This document shows, in pieces, positions 34,775-43,600 of a DNA stretch of 64,000 nucleotides. The notes under the pieces are model-generated. The model was not told where the DNA came from. It did no database searches and saw only the letters and a program-made list of their open reading frames with translations. The position numbers and the translations under genes were made by a program. How positions within the stretch are numbered: the first letter of the stretch is position 1; the number at the start of each line of letters is the position of its first letter. Source of the stretch: Pseudomonas chlororaphis (GTDB lineage Bacteria > Pseudomonadota > Gammaproteobacteria > Pseudomonadales > Pseudomonadaceae); contig CP011020.1 of the NCBI GenBank assembly GCA_001023535.1, positions 1,581,001 to 1,645,000 on the forward strand, written 5' to 3'.

Positions 34775-35356
34775 TCAGGCGCGACGCAGGGCGTGATGCT
34801 CCATGCGGTTCTGCAGGCGATAGAGATAGGCGAAACCCTGCTCCCAGCGCTGGTGGCCGGACTTCACATTGATGTGCCCGGCCCCGCCCAGGATCCCGGC
34901 TTCGGCGCCCCAGTGGCGCGCCAGTTCCAGGGCCCGCGAGGCACTCACGGCAGGGTCGTTGTCAGAGCCCACCACCTGGCTGGGAAACGGCAGCAGGTCC
35001 ATAGGGATCGGCGCGAAATTGCGCAACGCCGGGGTGCAGGCCGGCCGCTCGACATCCGCCGGGGCCACCAGCAACGCCCCGCGCACTTGCCGCAGGTACT
35101 GCGCTGGCGCGGTGGCGGCCCAATGGGCGACCGTGATGCAGCCCAGGCTGTGGGCAATCTGGATGACCGGCGTGCTGTCGCTGGCGATGGCCTCGGCCAG
35201 CGCCGCGACCCAGTCCTCGCGCCGAGGCGTCAACCAATCGGCCTGCTCGACCCTGGCGCTGTTGGGCAGGCTGTTCTGCCAGTGGGTTTGCCAATGGTTT
35301 TCCGGCGATCCTTGCCAGCCCGGCACAATCAGGTAGCGAATCGATTCGTTGCGCAT
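34775..35356 (-). CDS. RBBP9/YdeN-family alpha/beta hydrolase
   Basis: This 193-residue serine hydrolase starts with YLIVPGWQGSPENHWQTHW, the RBBP9/YdeN signature. The nucleophile is S70 in AHSLGC; the histidine is in GGAGHINVKSGH near the end. It lies just upstream of the sigma-54 activator on the same strand (70-base gap) and is likely co-transcribed. The substrate is unknown. Confidence 0.85.
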   Translation of the reverse strand: MRNESIRYLIVPGWQGSPENHWQTHWQNSLPNSARVEQADWLTPRREDWVAALAEAIASDSTPVIQIAHSLGCITVAHWAATAPAQYLRQVRGALLVAPADVERPACTPALRNFAPIPMDLLPFPSQVVGSDNDPAVSASRALELARHWGAEAGILGGAGHINVKSGHQRWEQGFAYLYRLQNRMEHHALRRA

Positions 35357-35399
35357 GGGGATGCTCTCCTGCGTGTCTGTTCCCGGACGAGTATAGGGA

Positions 35400-35462
35400 G
35401 GAGAGTTATATTATTTAAGGAATAAGAAGCTATTTATTAATAACCATAAAGAATAATTGTCA
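35400..35462. promoter_or_regulatory. AT-rich island upstream of the RBBP9-like hydrolase
   Basis: AT-rich DNA with TTATATTATTTAAGGAATAAG and TTTATTAATAACCATAAAG lies before the leftward hydrolase gene. AAGGAATAAG resembles the AT-rich boxes found before sulfur-starvation genes, but I cannot name the binding protein with confidence. Confidence 0.35.
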
Positions 35463-35482
35463 TTTCCCACAGGTTTTCTGCA

Positions 35483-35728
35483 TCACTCGCTGCGCCCCTT
35501 GCGCAACAACACATCCAACTGGTCTATCACTTCCGCCCAGTCCGCATCCTCGAGGAGCTCGTCGCGCAGCATCTGCCGCTGACCCTCGCTCCAGAAAAAC
35601 GCATCGGCCAAGTGCAGCTCAGGCTTGAGGGGTGAATGGCTGGTTATAAATTGATCAATACCCTGAGCGTCATCGGGCAAGCCCAGTTGCTTGAATAATG
35701 AGGAAAGAGGGTGAATTGGGGTGTGCAT
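35483..35728 (-). CDS. DUF2789-family small protein
   Basis: The 81-residue protein matches the DUF2789 pattern: HPLSSLFKQLGLPDD, then FITSHSPL, LADAFFWSEGQRQML and the ending EDADWAEVIDQLDVLLR. GGAGG lies before the ATG. The family is common in Pseudomonas and has no known function. It probably has its own promoter. Confidence 0.85.
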   Translation of the reverse strand: MHTPIHPLSSLFKQLGLPDDAQGIDQFITSHSPLKPELHLADAFFWSEGQRQMLRDELLEDADWAEVIDQLDVLLRKGRSE

Positions 35729-35875
35729 CGGGCCTCCTGAACATCATGGGGATGGCGGGGTGTTTCTTCGCAGTCTAGCCCCTCGCCGACCGCCAGACTG
35801 ATCAAAATTCAATCAGCCCCGACTCGACTAGACTTTGAGTAAACATCCCGACAACGACACGTTGCGGAGGATCCC

Positions 35876-36400
35876 GTGAACATTCACTGGTTGACGGTTG
35901 CGCTGCTGGCGATCAGCGGGCCCGCGTTCGGTGCCGATGGCCTGGTGCCGTCGGGGATCGATCCACTGGGCTTCTGGCTGATCGCAGTGGGCGTGGCCTT
36001 GCTGGCCGCCGAGGCGGCGCTGCCCAACTACGGCATTGCCGGACTGGGCGGGATTGTCTTGTGCGTGATCGGCGCGGTGATCCTGACCAACGCCGAGGTC
36101 CCGGTGCCCTTGATGATGGGCCTGGGCGTGATCAGCGCCCTGCTCTTGGTGGCGCTGGTGATCCGGGCGCTGAAAACCCGACCACGCCAAGCGGTCACCG
36201 GCGATGCTGCGCTGCTGGGCAACGTCACGACGGTGACCGCGTTGCAGGCCGGCAACCACCATCATGGCTGGGTCCAACTGGAAGGCGAACGCTGGCAGGT
36301 GAACTGCGTCACGCCGCTGCGAACCGGGCAGGCGGTGCGGGTCATGGCCCGCAAAGGCCTGCTGCTGGAAGTGGCCCCGGCTGATTCACAAGGAGCATGA
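35876..36400 (+). CDS. NfeD-family membrane protein
   Basis: The 174-residue protein has a cleavable or anchor signal ([18 protein letters not shown]), then three membrane helices, then a C-terminal OB-fold NfeD domain ([16 protein letters not shown] to [16 protein letters not shown]). It starts at GTG, with CGGAGG five bases before. Its stop is directly followed by the SPFH gene. NfeD proteins pair with SPFH/slipin proteins in membrane microdomains; that role here is by family knowledge. Confidence 0.88.
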   Translation: MNIHWLTVALLAISGPAFGADGLVPSGIDPLGFWLIAVGVALLAAEAALPNYGIAGLGGIVLCVIGAVILTNAEVPVPLMMGLGVISALLLVALVIRALKTRPRQAVTGDAALLGNVTTVTALQAGNHHHGWVQLEGERWQVNCVTPLRTGQAVRVMARKGLLLEVAPADSQGA

Positions 36401-36401
36401 G

Positions 36402-37163
36402 ATGGGTATGCAGATCGGTTTTACGCTGCTGCTGTTGCTGGTCATCGCACTGGCGGCCTCGACCTTCCGGATCCTGCGCGAATACGAACGCGCAGTGGTG
36501 TTCCAACTGGGCCGGTTCTGGCAGGTCAAGGGGCCGGGGCTGATCCTGCTGATTCCGGTGGTGCAGCAGATGATCCGCGTCGACCTGCGCACGATTGTGC
36601 TCGACGTGCCGCCCCAGGATGTGATCACCCGGGACAACGTGTCGGTGAAGGTCAACGCGGTGCTGTACTTCCGCGTGCTCGACCCACAGAAGGCAATCAT
36701 CCAGGTCGAGAATTTCCTCATGGCCACCAGCCAACTGGCCCAGACCACGTTGCGCGCGGTCCTCGGCAAACACGACCTGGACCAGTTGCTGGCCGAGCGC
36801 GAGCAGTTGAACAGCGACATCCAGCAAGTGCTCGATGCCCAGACCGACGCCTGGGGCATCAAGGTGGCGAACGTCGAGATCAAGCACGTGGACCTCAACG
36901 AGTCGATGATCCGCGCCATCGCCCGCCAGGCCGAGGCCGAACGGGAACGCCGGGCCAAGGTGATCCATGCCGAAGGTGAGCTGCAAGCCTCGGAAAAACT
37001 CATGCAGGCCGCTGAAATGCTCGGGCGCCAACCGGGTGCCATGCAACTGCGCTACATGCAGACGCTGGGGTCGATCGCCGGGGACAAATCCTCCACCATC
37101 GTCTTCCCCCTGCCGATCGAGTTGCTCAAGGGCATGGCTGAGTTGTCACCGAACAAGCCTTGA
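36402..37163 (+). CDS. SPFH-domain slipin/stomatin-like protein
   Basis: The 253-residue protein has one N-terminal membrane segment (about residues 4-20) and a band-7/SPFH domain starting [20 protein letters not shown] coiled-coil region follows ([21 protein letters not shown]), and the tail is typical of slipins. It begins one base after the NfeD stop, so the two are coupled. It would form oligomeric membrane scaffolds with NfeD. Confidence 0.92.
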   Translation: MGMQIGFTLLLLLVIALAASTFRILREYERAVVFQLGRFWQVKGPGLILLIPVVQQMIRVDLRTIVLDVPPQDVITRDNVSVKVNAVLYFRVLDPQKAIIQVENFLMATSQLAQTTLRAVLGKHDLDQLLAEREQLNSDIQQVLDAQTDAWGIKVANVEIKHVDLNESMIRAIARQAEAERERRAKVIHAEGELQASEKLMQAAEMLGRQPGAMQLRYMQTLGSIAGDKSSTIVFPLPIELLKGMAELSPNKP

Positions 37164-37182
37164 CCCACAGAGCAAGCATCCC

Positions 37183-37315
37183 CCTGTGGCGAGGGGATTT
37201 ATCCCCGCTGGGCTGCGAAGCGGCCCCGAATCGGCCAGCTCGGTGTGCCAGGAAGATTGAGTTCGCTGCTTTAGGGCTGCTTCGCAGCCCAACGGGGATA
37301 AATCCCCTCGCCACA
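37183..37315. repeat. BOX/REP-like element, 'GGGGATTTATCCCC' subfamily
   Basis: Outer arms CTGTGGCGAGGGGATTTATC and GATAAATCCCCTCGCCACA, inner arms GGGCTGCGAAGCGGCCC and GGGCTGCTTCGCAGCCC. It separates the convergent SPFH gene and the sulfotransferase operon. Confidence 0.85.
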
Positions 37316-37335
37316 AAAGCGGGTTTGATTCCCCG

Positions 37336-38277
37336 CTACGGGGGCAGTGACTTCAACGCTTCATAGGGCCCCTGCGCCCAGCGCATGACCAGCTCGCGCA
37401 ACAGCGCCGACGCCTCCCGGCGCTTCTCTTCGCTATCCCCGGTAAACCCCTGCGCCGGCTGCTTGGCGTGTCGCCCCACGGTGGCGAACGCTTGCCTGCG
37501 CTGCGCCTCATCAAGCTGGAAAAAATCCGCCAGCCTCCCCGCCATGGCCTCGGGCAGCTCGGTGTAGTTCACGGCCACTGCGGCCAATGCCTGGCACTGC
37601 TCAAGCCCAACCTGCAGCAATTTCCCGACCCTGCGCGCAATGAAATCTTCCGGGCCGGTGTACGGCACTCCGTCGTCCAGCACGCTCGGGCCGATCATTC
37701 CCGGCACCATGTGCATGCCGGGGCGGCGCAGGTGAGACACGGCGATTTCCAGCGGATCGCGGTACACGAACAGCCAGGGCGTGTCGGGAAAACACTCCCG
37801 CAGCCGCGACAGCTCACCAATGTTCCAGGCGTCGAGCTTGATCACCAATCGTCGCTCCACACCGCGACGAGGCTGCCCGTAGGCCGACAGCAAGCCCTTG
37901 AGCGCCGCGCAACGTTCGGCGGCAGGCAGGTCACTGCGCAGCAACCGATCCAGCGGTGGCGGTTCGGAGATGACGATGTGATCGTCCAACTGCGCCAGCA
38001 TCTGGCTGATCAGCGTCGAGCCGCAGCGCGAGGCATGGAAGATGAACGCACTGGGGGCGAGGCCCGGGCTCTGGTGCTGCCACTGGGCGAGTGCGTGCAA
38101 GGGAGTCTGGCGCCGGAACGCCTGGTTGAAGGGCAGGCGCAAGACGTCTTCCACGGCATCGCCAAAGAAAGGTTGCGACAAGGGCTTGTCGCCGAACCAG
38201 CACCAGTCGACCCACCACTGCCCGGCCTCTTGCCACACGCGAATCGGCAGCCAGCCTTGCAGGTTCAGGCCTTCCAT
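37336..38277 (-). CDS. Sulfotransferase-family protein, last gene of the adhesin operon
   Basis: The 313-residue protein has the PAPS 5'-phosphosulfate loop as HASRCGSTLIS (residues 81-91) and the 3'-phosphate motif as FVYRDPLEIAVSHLRRPG. I placed the start at ATG 38277, which overlaps the upstream hydroxylase gene by 13 bases; the frame stays open further upstream without a plausible start. It is probably cytoplasmic. With the beta-hydroxylase it forms a tightly coupled pair, suggesting that it sulfates something hydroxylated or a partner protein. The acceptor is unknown. Confidence 0.78.
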   Translation of the reverse strand: MEGLNLQGWLPIRVWQEAGQWWVDWCWFGDKPLSQPFFGDAVEDVLRLPFNQAFRRQTPLHALAQWQHQSPGLAPSAFIFHASRCGSTLISQMLAQLDDHIVISEPPPLDRLLRSDLPAAERCAALKGLLSAYGQPRRGVERRLVIKLDAWNIGELSRLRECFPDTPWLFVYRDPLEIAVSHLRRPGMHMVPGMIGPSVLDDGVPYTGPEDFIARRVGKLLQVGLEQCQALAAVAVNYTELPEAMAGRLADFFQLDEAQRRQAFATVGRHAKQPAQGFTGDSEEKRREASALLRELVMRWAQGPYEALKSLPP

Positions 38278-39047
38278 TGATCGCTCCACTGCCGTCGACC
38301 GTGGCGCATGGCCGTGCGCAATTCTTCCCGGGAAAAGTGCAACCCTTGCCGGGCACCCAGGGCGAGGGCGCATTCGATGAACGCCTCGACGTCCTGCACG
38401 CCTTGCAGGGCCTGAGCGAGGTTCGGGTCGCCCGCCACGCATTGCTGGAACCGGGCCAGGTCGCTTGGCCCGTTGCCCGGCACGGGCGTGGTGGGCAGCC
38501 CATCGGCAATCTGCTGCTCCAGCCAGGGGCCGGGGCGACAATCGAGCACCAGGTGAACCCGCGGCCAAGCGCTGCGATTGACCACCCGATGAGGACGCGC
38601 CAGGTCGAGAAACCAGCACTCGCCCGCCGCCATCGGAATGATTTGCCCCTCCAGCCAGAAGTCCACGCCCGGCGCGCTGAGCAACGGCACATGCAGGCGC
38701 AGGTCGGCGTCCGGCCCGCCCAGGTCATAATCGCGATGTTCGTGGATGCAGCCACCGGGCCCCAGTCGCAACAACCGGGCCGATACGATCTGAAGGGGCC
38801 AATCGCCCAGCGCCGCCTGCCATCGCTCATCCCTGGACCACGGCTCGCGGATCACAGGCTGGCCGCGCCCCGGCGACAATTCGGTCAAGGCATCCGCCGG
38901 CGTAATCAGCGCCACGCCACTCCAGTCACCGCTGTAGTAAGCGCTGTTGAAATGGCCCTGCCAGCGCGTCTCGACAACACCTGCCAAGGCTTGCAACAGC
39001 AATGGCAGGTCAACCGTCAGCGGCAGCCGGGAAAACGCCGGGCGCAT
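38265..39047 (-). CDS. Aspartyl/asparaginyl beta-hydroxylase-family protein
   Basis: The 260-residue protein has the double-stranded beta-helix motifs of the 2-oxoglutarate/Fe(II) Asp/Asn hydroxylases: HEHRDYDLGG (102-111), then RLHVPLL, and a second histidine in LARPHRVVNRS (H153) followed by RVHLVLD. These supply a plausible His/Asp/His iron site and the 2-oxoglutarate arginine. It starts 15 bases after the TolC-like stop. Such enzymes hydroxylate Asp, Asn or Arg side chains in proteins; the likely targets here are products of the same locus. Confidence 0.82.
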   Translation of the reverse strand: MRPAFSRLPLTVDLPLLLQALAGVVETRWQGHFNSAYYSGDWSGVALITPADALTELSPGRGQPVIREPWSRDERWQAALGDWPLQIVSARLLRLGPGGCIHEHRDYDLGGPDADLRLHVPLLSAPGVDFWLEGQIIPMAAGECWFLDLARPHRVVNRSAWPRVHLVLDCRPGPWLEQQIADGLPTTPVPGNGPSDLARFQQCVAGDPNLAQALQGVQDVEAFIECALALGARQGLHFSREELRTAMRHGRRQWSDQWKA

Positions 39048-39062
39048 CCTAGGCGCGCGCCG

Positions 39063-40574
39063 TTACTTGGGCACCGCGGCCGTCGGTACGGCGATATTGC
39101 CCTGGGCCCACGCCGCTTCACGGCTGGCCAACGCCGTGGCAATCGACTGGACCTCGGTCGATTGCACTTCGTTGGGCAGTGGGTCGAGGCCGGCGCTGGC
39201 GAATATCTGGCCGTAGGCGTTGCGCAGGTCGGCATAGGCCAGGTCCCGGCGCAGATCAGCCTGCAAGGTGTTCAACTCGCCTTGGATCAGGTCCAGCTCG
39301 CCAATGCCCGCGGCCTGGTGACGGCTGCGCAATTGGCCGACGATCTGCCCGTCGATGTCCGACAGCTGCTGGCTGGTCTTGAATTGGCGCAGTGCCTCGC
39401 GATAGTTGGCGTTGGCGACGTACAACTGCGCCAGCACCGCGATCGACATTGCCTGGCGCCGCGCCGAAGCGACTTCCTCGCCCGCCTTGGCGACGTCGAT
39501 GGCCGCCGGGGCGGAGATCACGTTGAACAGGTTCCAGGTGACCTTCACGCCATAGTCGGCCCAGCCCTGCTCCACCAGGAACGAGTTGCTGTCGTAGTGC
39601 CCGCCGGCGGAGAACTCCAGCCCCGGCAACAGGCGCAACATGGCCTTGCGGGTTTCAGCGGCGGTGATGCGCGTTTGGTAGTCCTGCTCGCGCAGTTCCG
39701 GGCGGCTGGCCAGAGCTTCCTGTTCGAGACGGGACAGGTCGACCTTGAGCTCCGGAATCTCGTACTCATCCTGGGTCGCCAGGGTCAGCTCGGTGCCCAG
39801 GGGCAAGTTGATCAAGGTTGCCAGTTCGGTCTTGGCCAACGACAGCGCCCGGCGCTGCTCTTCGAGCTGGCGGGTCGCCTGGATCAGCGAGCGCTGGTAA
39901 CCCAGGGCCTGCACCGGGTCACCGATGCGTTGCTCGCTCATGCTCTGGCTGTTGCCGCGCGCCGACTCGACCCGCGCCATCAGGCTGTCGATCTGTTTGA
40001 GCAGCCGTTCGGCAGCCATGGCGCGCCAGTAGGCCGAGCGCACGTCCTGAACGATGGTGTTGATCACCTTGCGCCGGCGTTCCTGGACGATCAGGCGCTG
40101 GTCGCCGGCCTGCTTGGCGCTGATGTAGCTCACGCCGAAGTCGAGCACGTTCCAGACCATGGTCAGGTCCGCCACCTCACGGTCGCGGTCCTGGGAGGTC
40201 GACGGTTCCAGGGACTGGGTGCCGGTTTCGACGCTCTGGCTACTGGAGGCGCTGACATTGTTGCGGCCCACATAGCCGGCATCCAGTGCCATGCGCGGCA
40301 GCATGTCGAAACTGGCGAGGTCCAGCTGCCGCTTGGCCAGGGCCTCCTCCATGATCTTCAAGCGGCCTTCAAGGTTGTACTTCACCGCACGGGCCATGGC
40401 CTGGTGCAGGGTCAGCGGGCCACTGAGGGGCTCCTGGTCCTTGTACATGTTCTGCAGATCGGTTCGGGCGCGCTGTTCGCTGACGCTTCGATCGATCGGC
40501 TCACTGGTGACGGCACATCCGCTGACCACCAACGCCAGCGCACTGACTGCGAATAACTTCTGACTTCTATTCAT
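39063..40574 (-). CDS. TolC-family outer-membrane efflux lipoprotein
   Basis: The 503-residue protein has a lipoprotein signal (MNRSQKLFAVSALALVVSGC, C20) and two OEP repeats forming a TolC-like trimer. Typical segments are ARAVKYNLEGRLKIMEEALA and GVKVTWNLFNVISAPAAI. I chose ATG 40574 because only that start gives a signal peptide. It lies 40 bases after the giant protein stop and is probably the outer-membrane exit channel for it. Confidence 0.88.
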   Translation of the reverse strand: MNRSQKLFAVSALALVVSGCAVTSEPIDRSVSEQRARTDLQNMYKDQEPLSGPLTLHQAMARAVKYNLEGRLKIMEEALAKRQLDLASFDMLPRMALDAGYVGRNNVSASSSQSVETGTQSLEPSTSQDRDREVADLTMVWNVLDFGVSYISAKQAGDQRLIVQERRRKVINTIVQDVRSAYWRAMAAERLLKQIDSLMARVESARGNSQSMSEQRIGDPVQALGYQRSLIQATRQLEEQRRALSLAKTELATLINLPLGTELTLATQDEYEIPELKVDLSRLEQEALASRPELREQDYQTRITAAETRKAMLRLLPGLEFSAGGHYDSNSFLVEQGWADYGVKVTWNLFNVISAPAAIDVAKAGEEVASARRQAMSIAVLAQLYVANANYREALRQFKTSQQLSDIDGQIVGQLRSRHQAAGIGELDLIQGELNTLQADLRRDLAYADLRNAYGQIFASAGLDPLPNEVQSTEVQSIATALASREAAWAQGNIAVPTAAVPK

Positions 40575-40614
40575 TCCCTGGATTGCCCCTGGCTGCCCCA
40601 ATTTTTTAGTTTTA

Positions 40615-43600
40615 TCAGGCCTGCACCTGGCTGATGCCGACCTGTTGCAAAGCCACTGCCAGGCTATCCACCTGACGTTGTTCTGTGTCCTTGAGGTGTT
40701 GCAGTTGCTGGCCCAAGGTCGGTGCGCCAAACATTCCACGCAGCCCCTGGGACACATCGCCACCCTGCATCGATGAGCTGCCGAAGGCGTTCATCGACTC
40801 GCTGTCAGACACGGAGTCGTGGTTGAACAGCGTCGCCAGCGTGCTGCTGCCGAACACTCCGCCATCGCCACCGCCAAAGCCCAGGAACCCATGGCCCGAG
40901 CCATCGCCGGCAGCGTCGCTGCTGAAGACCTGGGCGATGTAGCTCGGCGCCAGTTCACCACGATTGATGAAAATATCGCCTATCGGATCCAGCCCACCGC
41001 CCACATCCCGCTGTTCGAACAGCGGCGGGAAGCCCAGCGGCGAGCCCAGGTTGCCGGTGGGCGGCGTGAAGACCACCGGTTGCAACGGCACCTCGGTCGG
41101 AGGCACCACGGTGACCGGGTCCGACACCAGGAACTCCGGTGGCGGCTTCACATCGTTGGGCACCACGGTGTCGATCGCGTAGTTGTTGGACACCGCCACG
41201 CTGGCCCCGGCGTTGCCGGACTGGTCACTGACGTTGCTGGTGTCCAGGGCGATGAAGTTGCTCGGGTCGGTGAGGTTCACCGTCGGCGTGAACGTCGCCG
41301 TCCAGGTCCTGCCGCCATCGCTGGTGGTCAGGTTGGTCAGTTCACCGTTGGTGACGCTGAGGTCCGACAGGTCGAAATTGGTCACCGCTTCGCTGAAGGT
41401 GAACGTCACCTGGGTCGTCTCGCCCACGGTCAGGTTCGAGTCGGCCACGACGATGGTCGCGGTCGGCCGGGTCGCGTCGAGGGCGTAGTTGCTGGAGATC
41501 GCGACGCCCACACCGGCGTTGCCGGCAATGTCCTGCACCGTGCTGGCGTCCAGCAGGATCAGGTTGGTGGCATCGTTGACGCCCGCGGTAGGCGTCAGCG
41601 TCGCGGTCCAGGTCAAGCCGCCGTCGCTGCTGGCAAGGTTGGACAGCACGCCATTGGCGACGCTGAGGTCCGACAGGTCGAAACCGGTCACCGCTTCAGT
41701 GAAGCTGATGGTCACGGTGGTGGTCTGGCCGATGCCCAGGCGGGTATCGGCCAGGGTAATGGTGGCGCCTGGGCGCACCGTGTCGATCGCATAGTTGTTG
41801 GAGTTCACCACCCCGACGCCACTGTTGCCCGAGACGCTGACCACGCCGGCGGTATCCAGGCTGATCAGGTTGCTGGTGTCGGTGATGTTGCTCGCCGGCG
41901 TGAACGTCGCGGTCCAGGTCACGCCGCCATCGCTGGACGAAACGTTGCTCAGGGTGCCGTTGCTCACGTTCAGGTCGCTGTTGTCGAAGCCGCTGACCGC
42001 TTCCGAGAAGGTGATGGTCACCAGCGAGGTCTCACCGACCCTGAGGGCGTTGTCGGCCACCACGATCGTGGCGGTGGGCACGCGGGTCTCGACCGCGTAG
42101 TTGGCCGAATCGGTGGTGCCCGCGCCCGCGTTGCCCGCCGCGTCGCTCACCCCGGTGTTGTCCAGGGTGATCAGGTTGGTGGCGTCGCTCACGCCCTGGG
42201 TCGGGGTGAACGTGGCGGTCCAGGTCAGGCCGCCGTCGCTGCTGCTGACGGCGCTCAAGGTGCCGTTGGCCACCGTCAGGTCGGCGTTGGTGAAACCGGT
42301 CACCGCCTCGCTGAAGGTGATGGTCACCTGCGCGGTTTCACCCGGCCGGAGCGTTGTATCGCTGAGCACGATGGTGGCGGTCGGCAACTGGGTGTCGACG
42401 GCGTAGTTGTTGGAATCGGTGGTGCCGCTGCCCGCGTTGCCCGCCAGGTCGGCCACGCCGGTGTTGTCCAGGGTGATCAGGTTGCTGGTGTCGGAAATGC
42501 CGGCGCTCGGGGTAAAGGTCGCCGTCCAGGTGATGCCGCCATCGCTGCTGGTCAGGCCGCTGACCGTACCGTTGGCCACACTCAGGTCGGCAATGGTAAA
42601 GCCGCTCACGGCTTCGCTGAATGTGATGGTCACCAGCGACGTCTCGCCCGCGGCGAGGGTCGTGTCGGCGACAACGATGGTGGCGCTCGGACGCACGGTG
42701 TCGATGGCGTAGTTGTTGGAATCGGTGGTGCCTACACCAGCGTTACCCGAGACGTTGACGACACCGGTGTTGTCCAGGGTGATCAGGTTGCTGGTATCGG
42801 AAACACTCGCGCTCGGTGTGAACGTAGCCGTCCAGGTAACGCCACCGTCGGAAGACGACACGTTGCTCAGCGTGCCATTGCTGATGGTCAGGTCGCTGTT
42901 GTCGAAACCGCTCACCGCTTCGTTGAAGGTGATGGTCACCTGGCTGGTTTCACCGATGCTCAGCGACGGATCGGCCACCACGATGGTGGCGGTCGGTACC
43001 TGGGTGTCGATGGTGTAGTTATTGGAGCTGGTCGCGCCGGTGCCGGCATTGCCCGCCCCATCGCTCACGCCGGTGTTGTCCAGCACGATGAGGTTGGTCG
43101 TGTCCCGGATGCCTAGGGCCGGGGTGAACACCGCGGTCCAAGTGATACCGCCATCGCTGCTGCTGACCGCGCTCAGGGTACCGTTGGCCACGCTCAGGTC
43201 CGAGTTGTCGAAACCGGTGACCGCTTCGGAGAAGGTGATGGTCACCAGGGACGTTTCGCCAACGCTCAGCGCGTTGTCCGCCACCACAATGGTGGCGGTC
43301 GGGCGCAGCGTATCGACGCCGTAGTTGTTCGAGTCGGTGGTGCCGACGTTGACGTTGCCGGCCAAGTCAGCGATGGCGCCGCTGTTGAGCGAAATGACGT
43401 TGCTGGTGTCCGTGACGCCCGCGGTCGGGGTGAAGGTCGCGGTCCAGGTGACGCCGCCGTCACTGCTGCTCAGGCCGGAGATCACACCGTTGGCAACCGT
43501 CAGGTCGGCGCTGGTGAACGCGGTCACCGCCTCGTTGAAGGTGATGGTTACCTGTGAGGTCTGGCCAGCGGCAATGGCCGTGTCGGCCACGACGATGGTC

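Noticed and set aside
38278..38619. Extension of the second sulfotransferase by 114 codons upstream
   Set aside because: It overlaps the hydroxylase gene in another frame and is Arg/Pro/Gly-rich shadow sequence.
40819..43116. 765-codon plus-strand frame and a ladder of 101-codon frames opposite the giant protein
   Set aside because: They arise from the 306-base repeat period on the other strand and have no ribosome sites.
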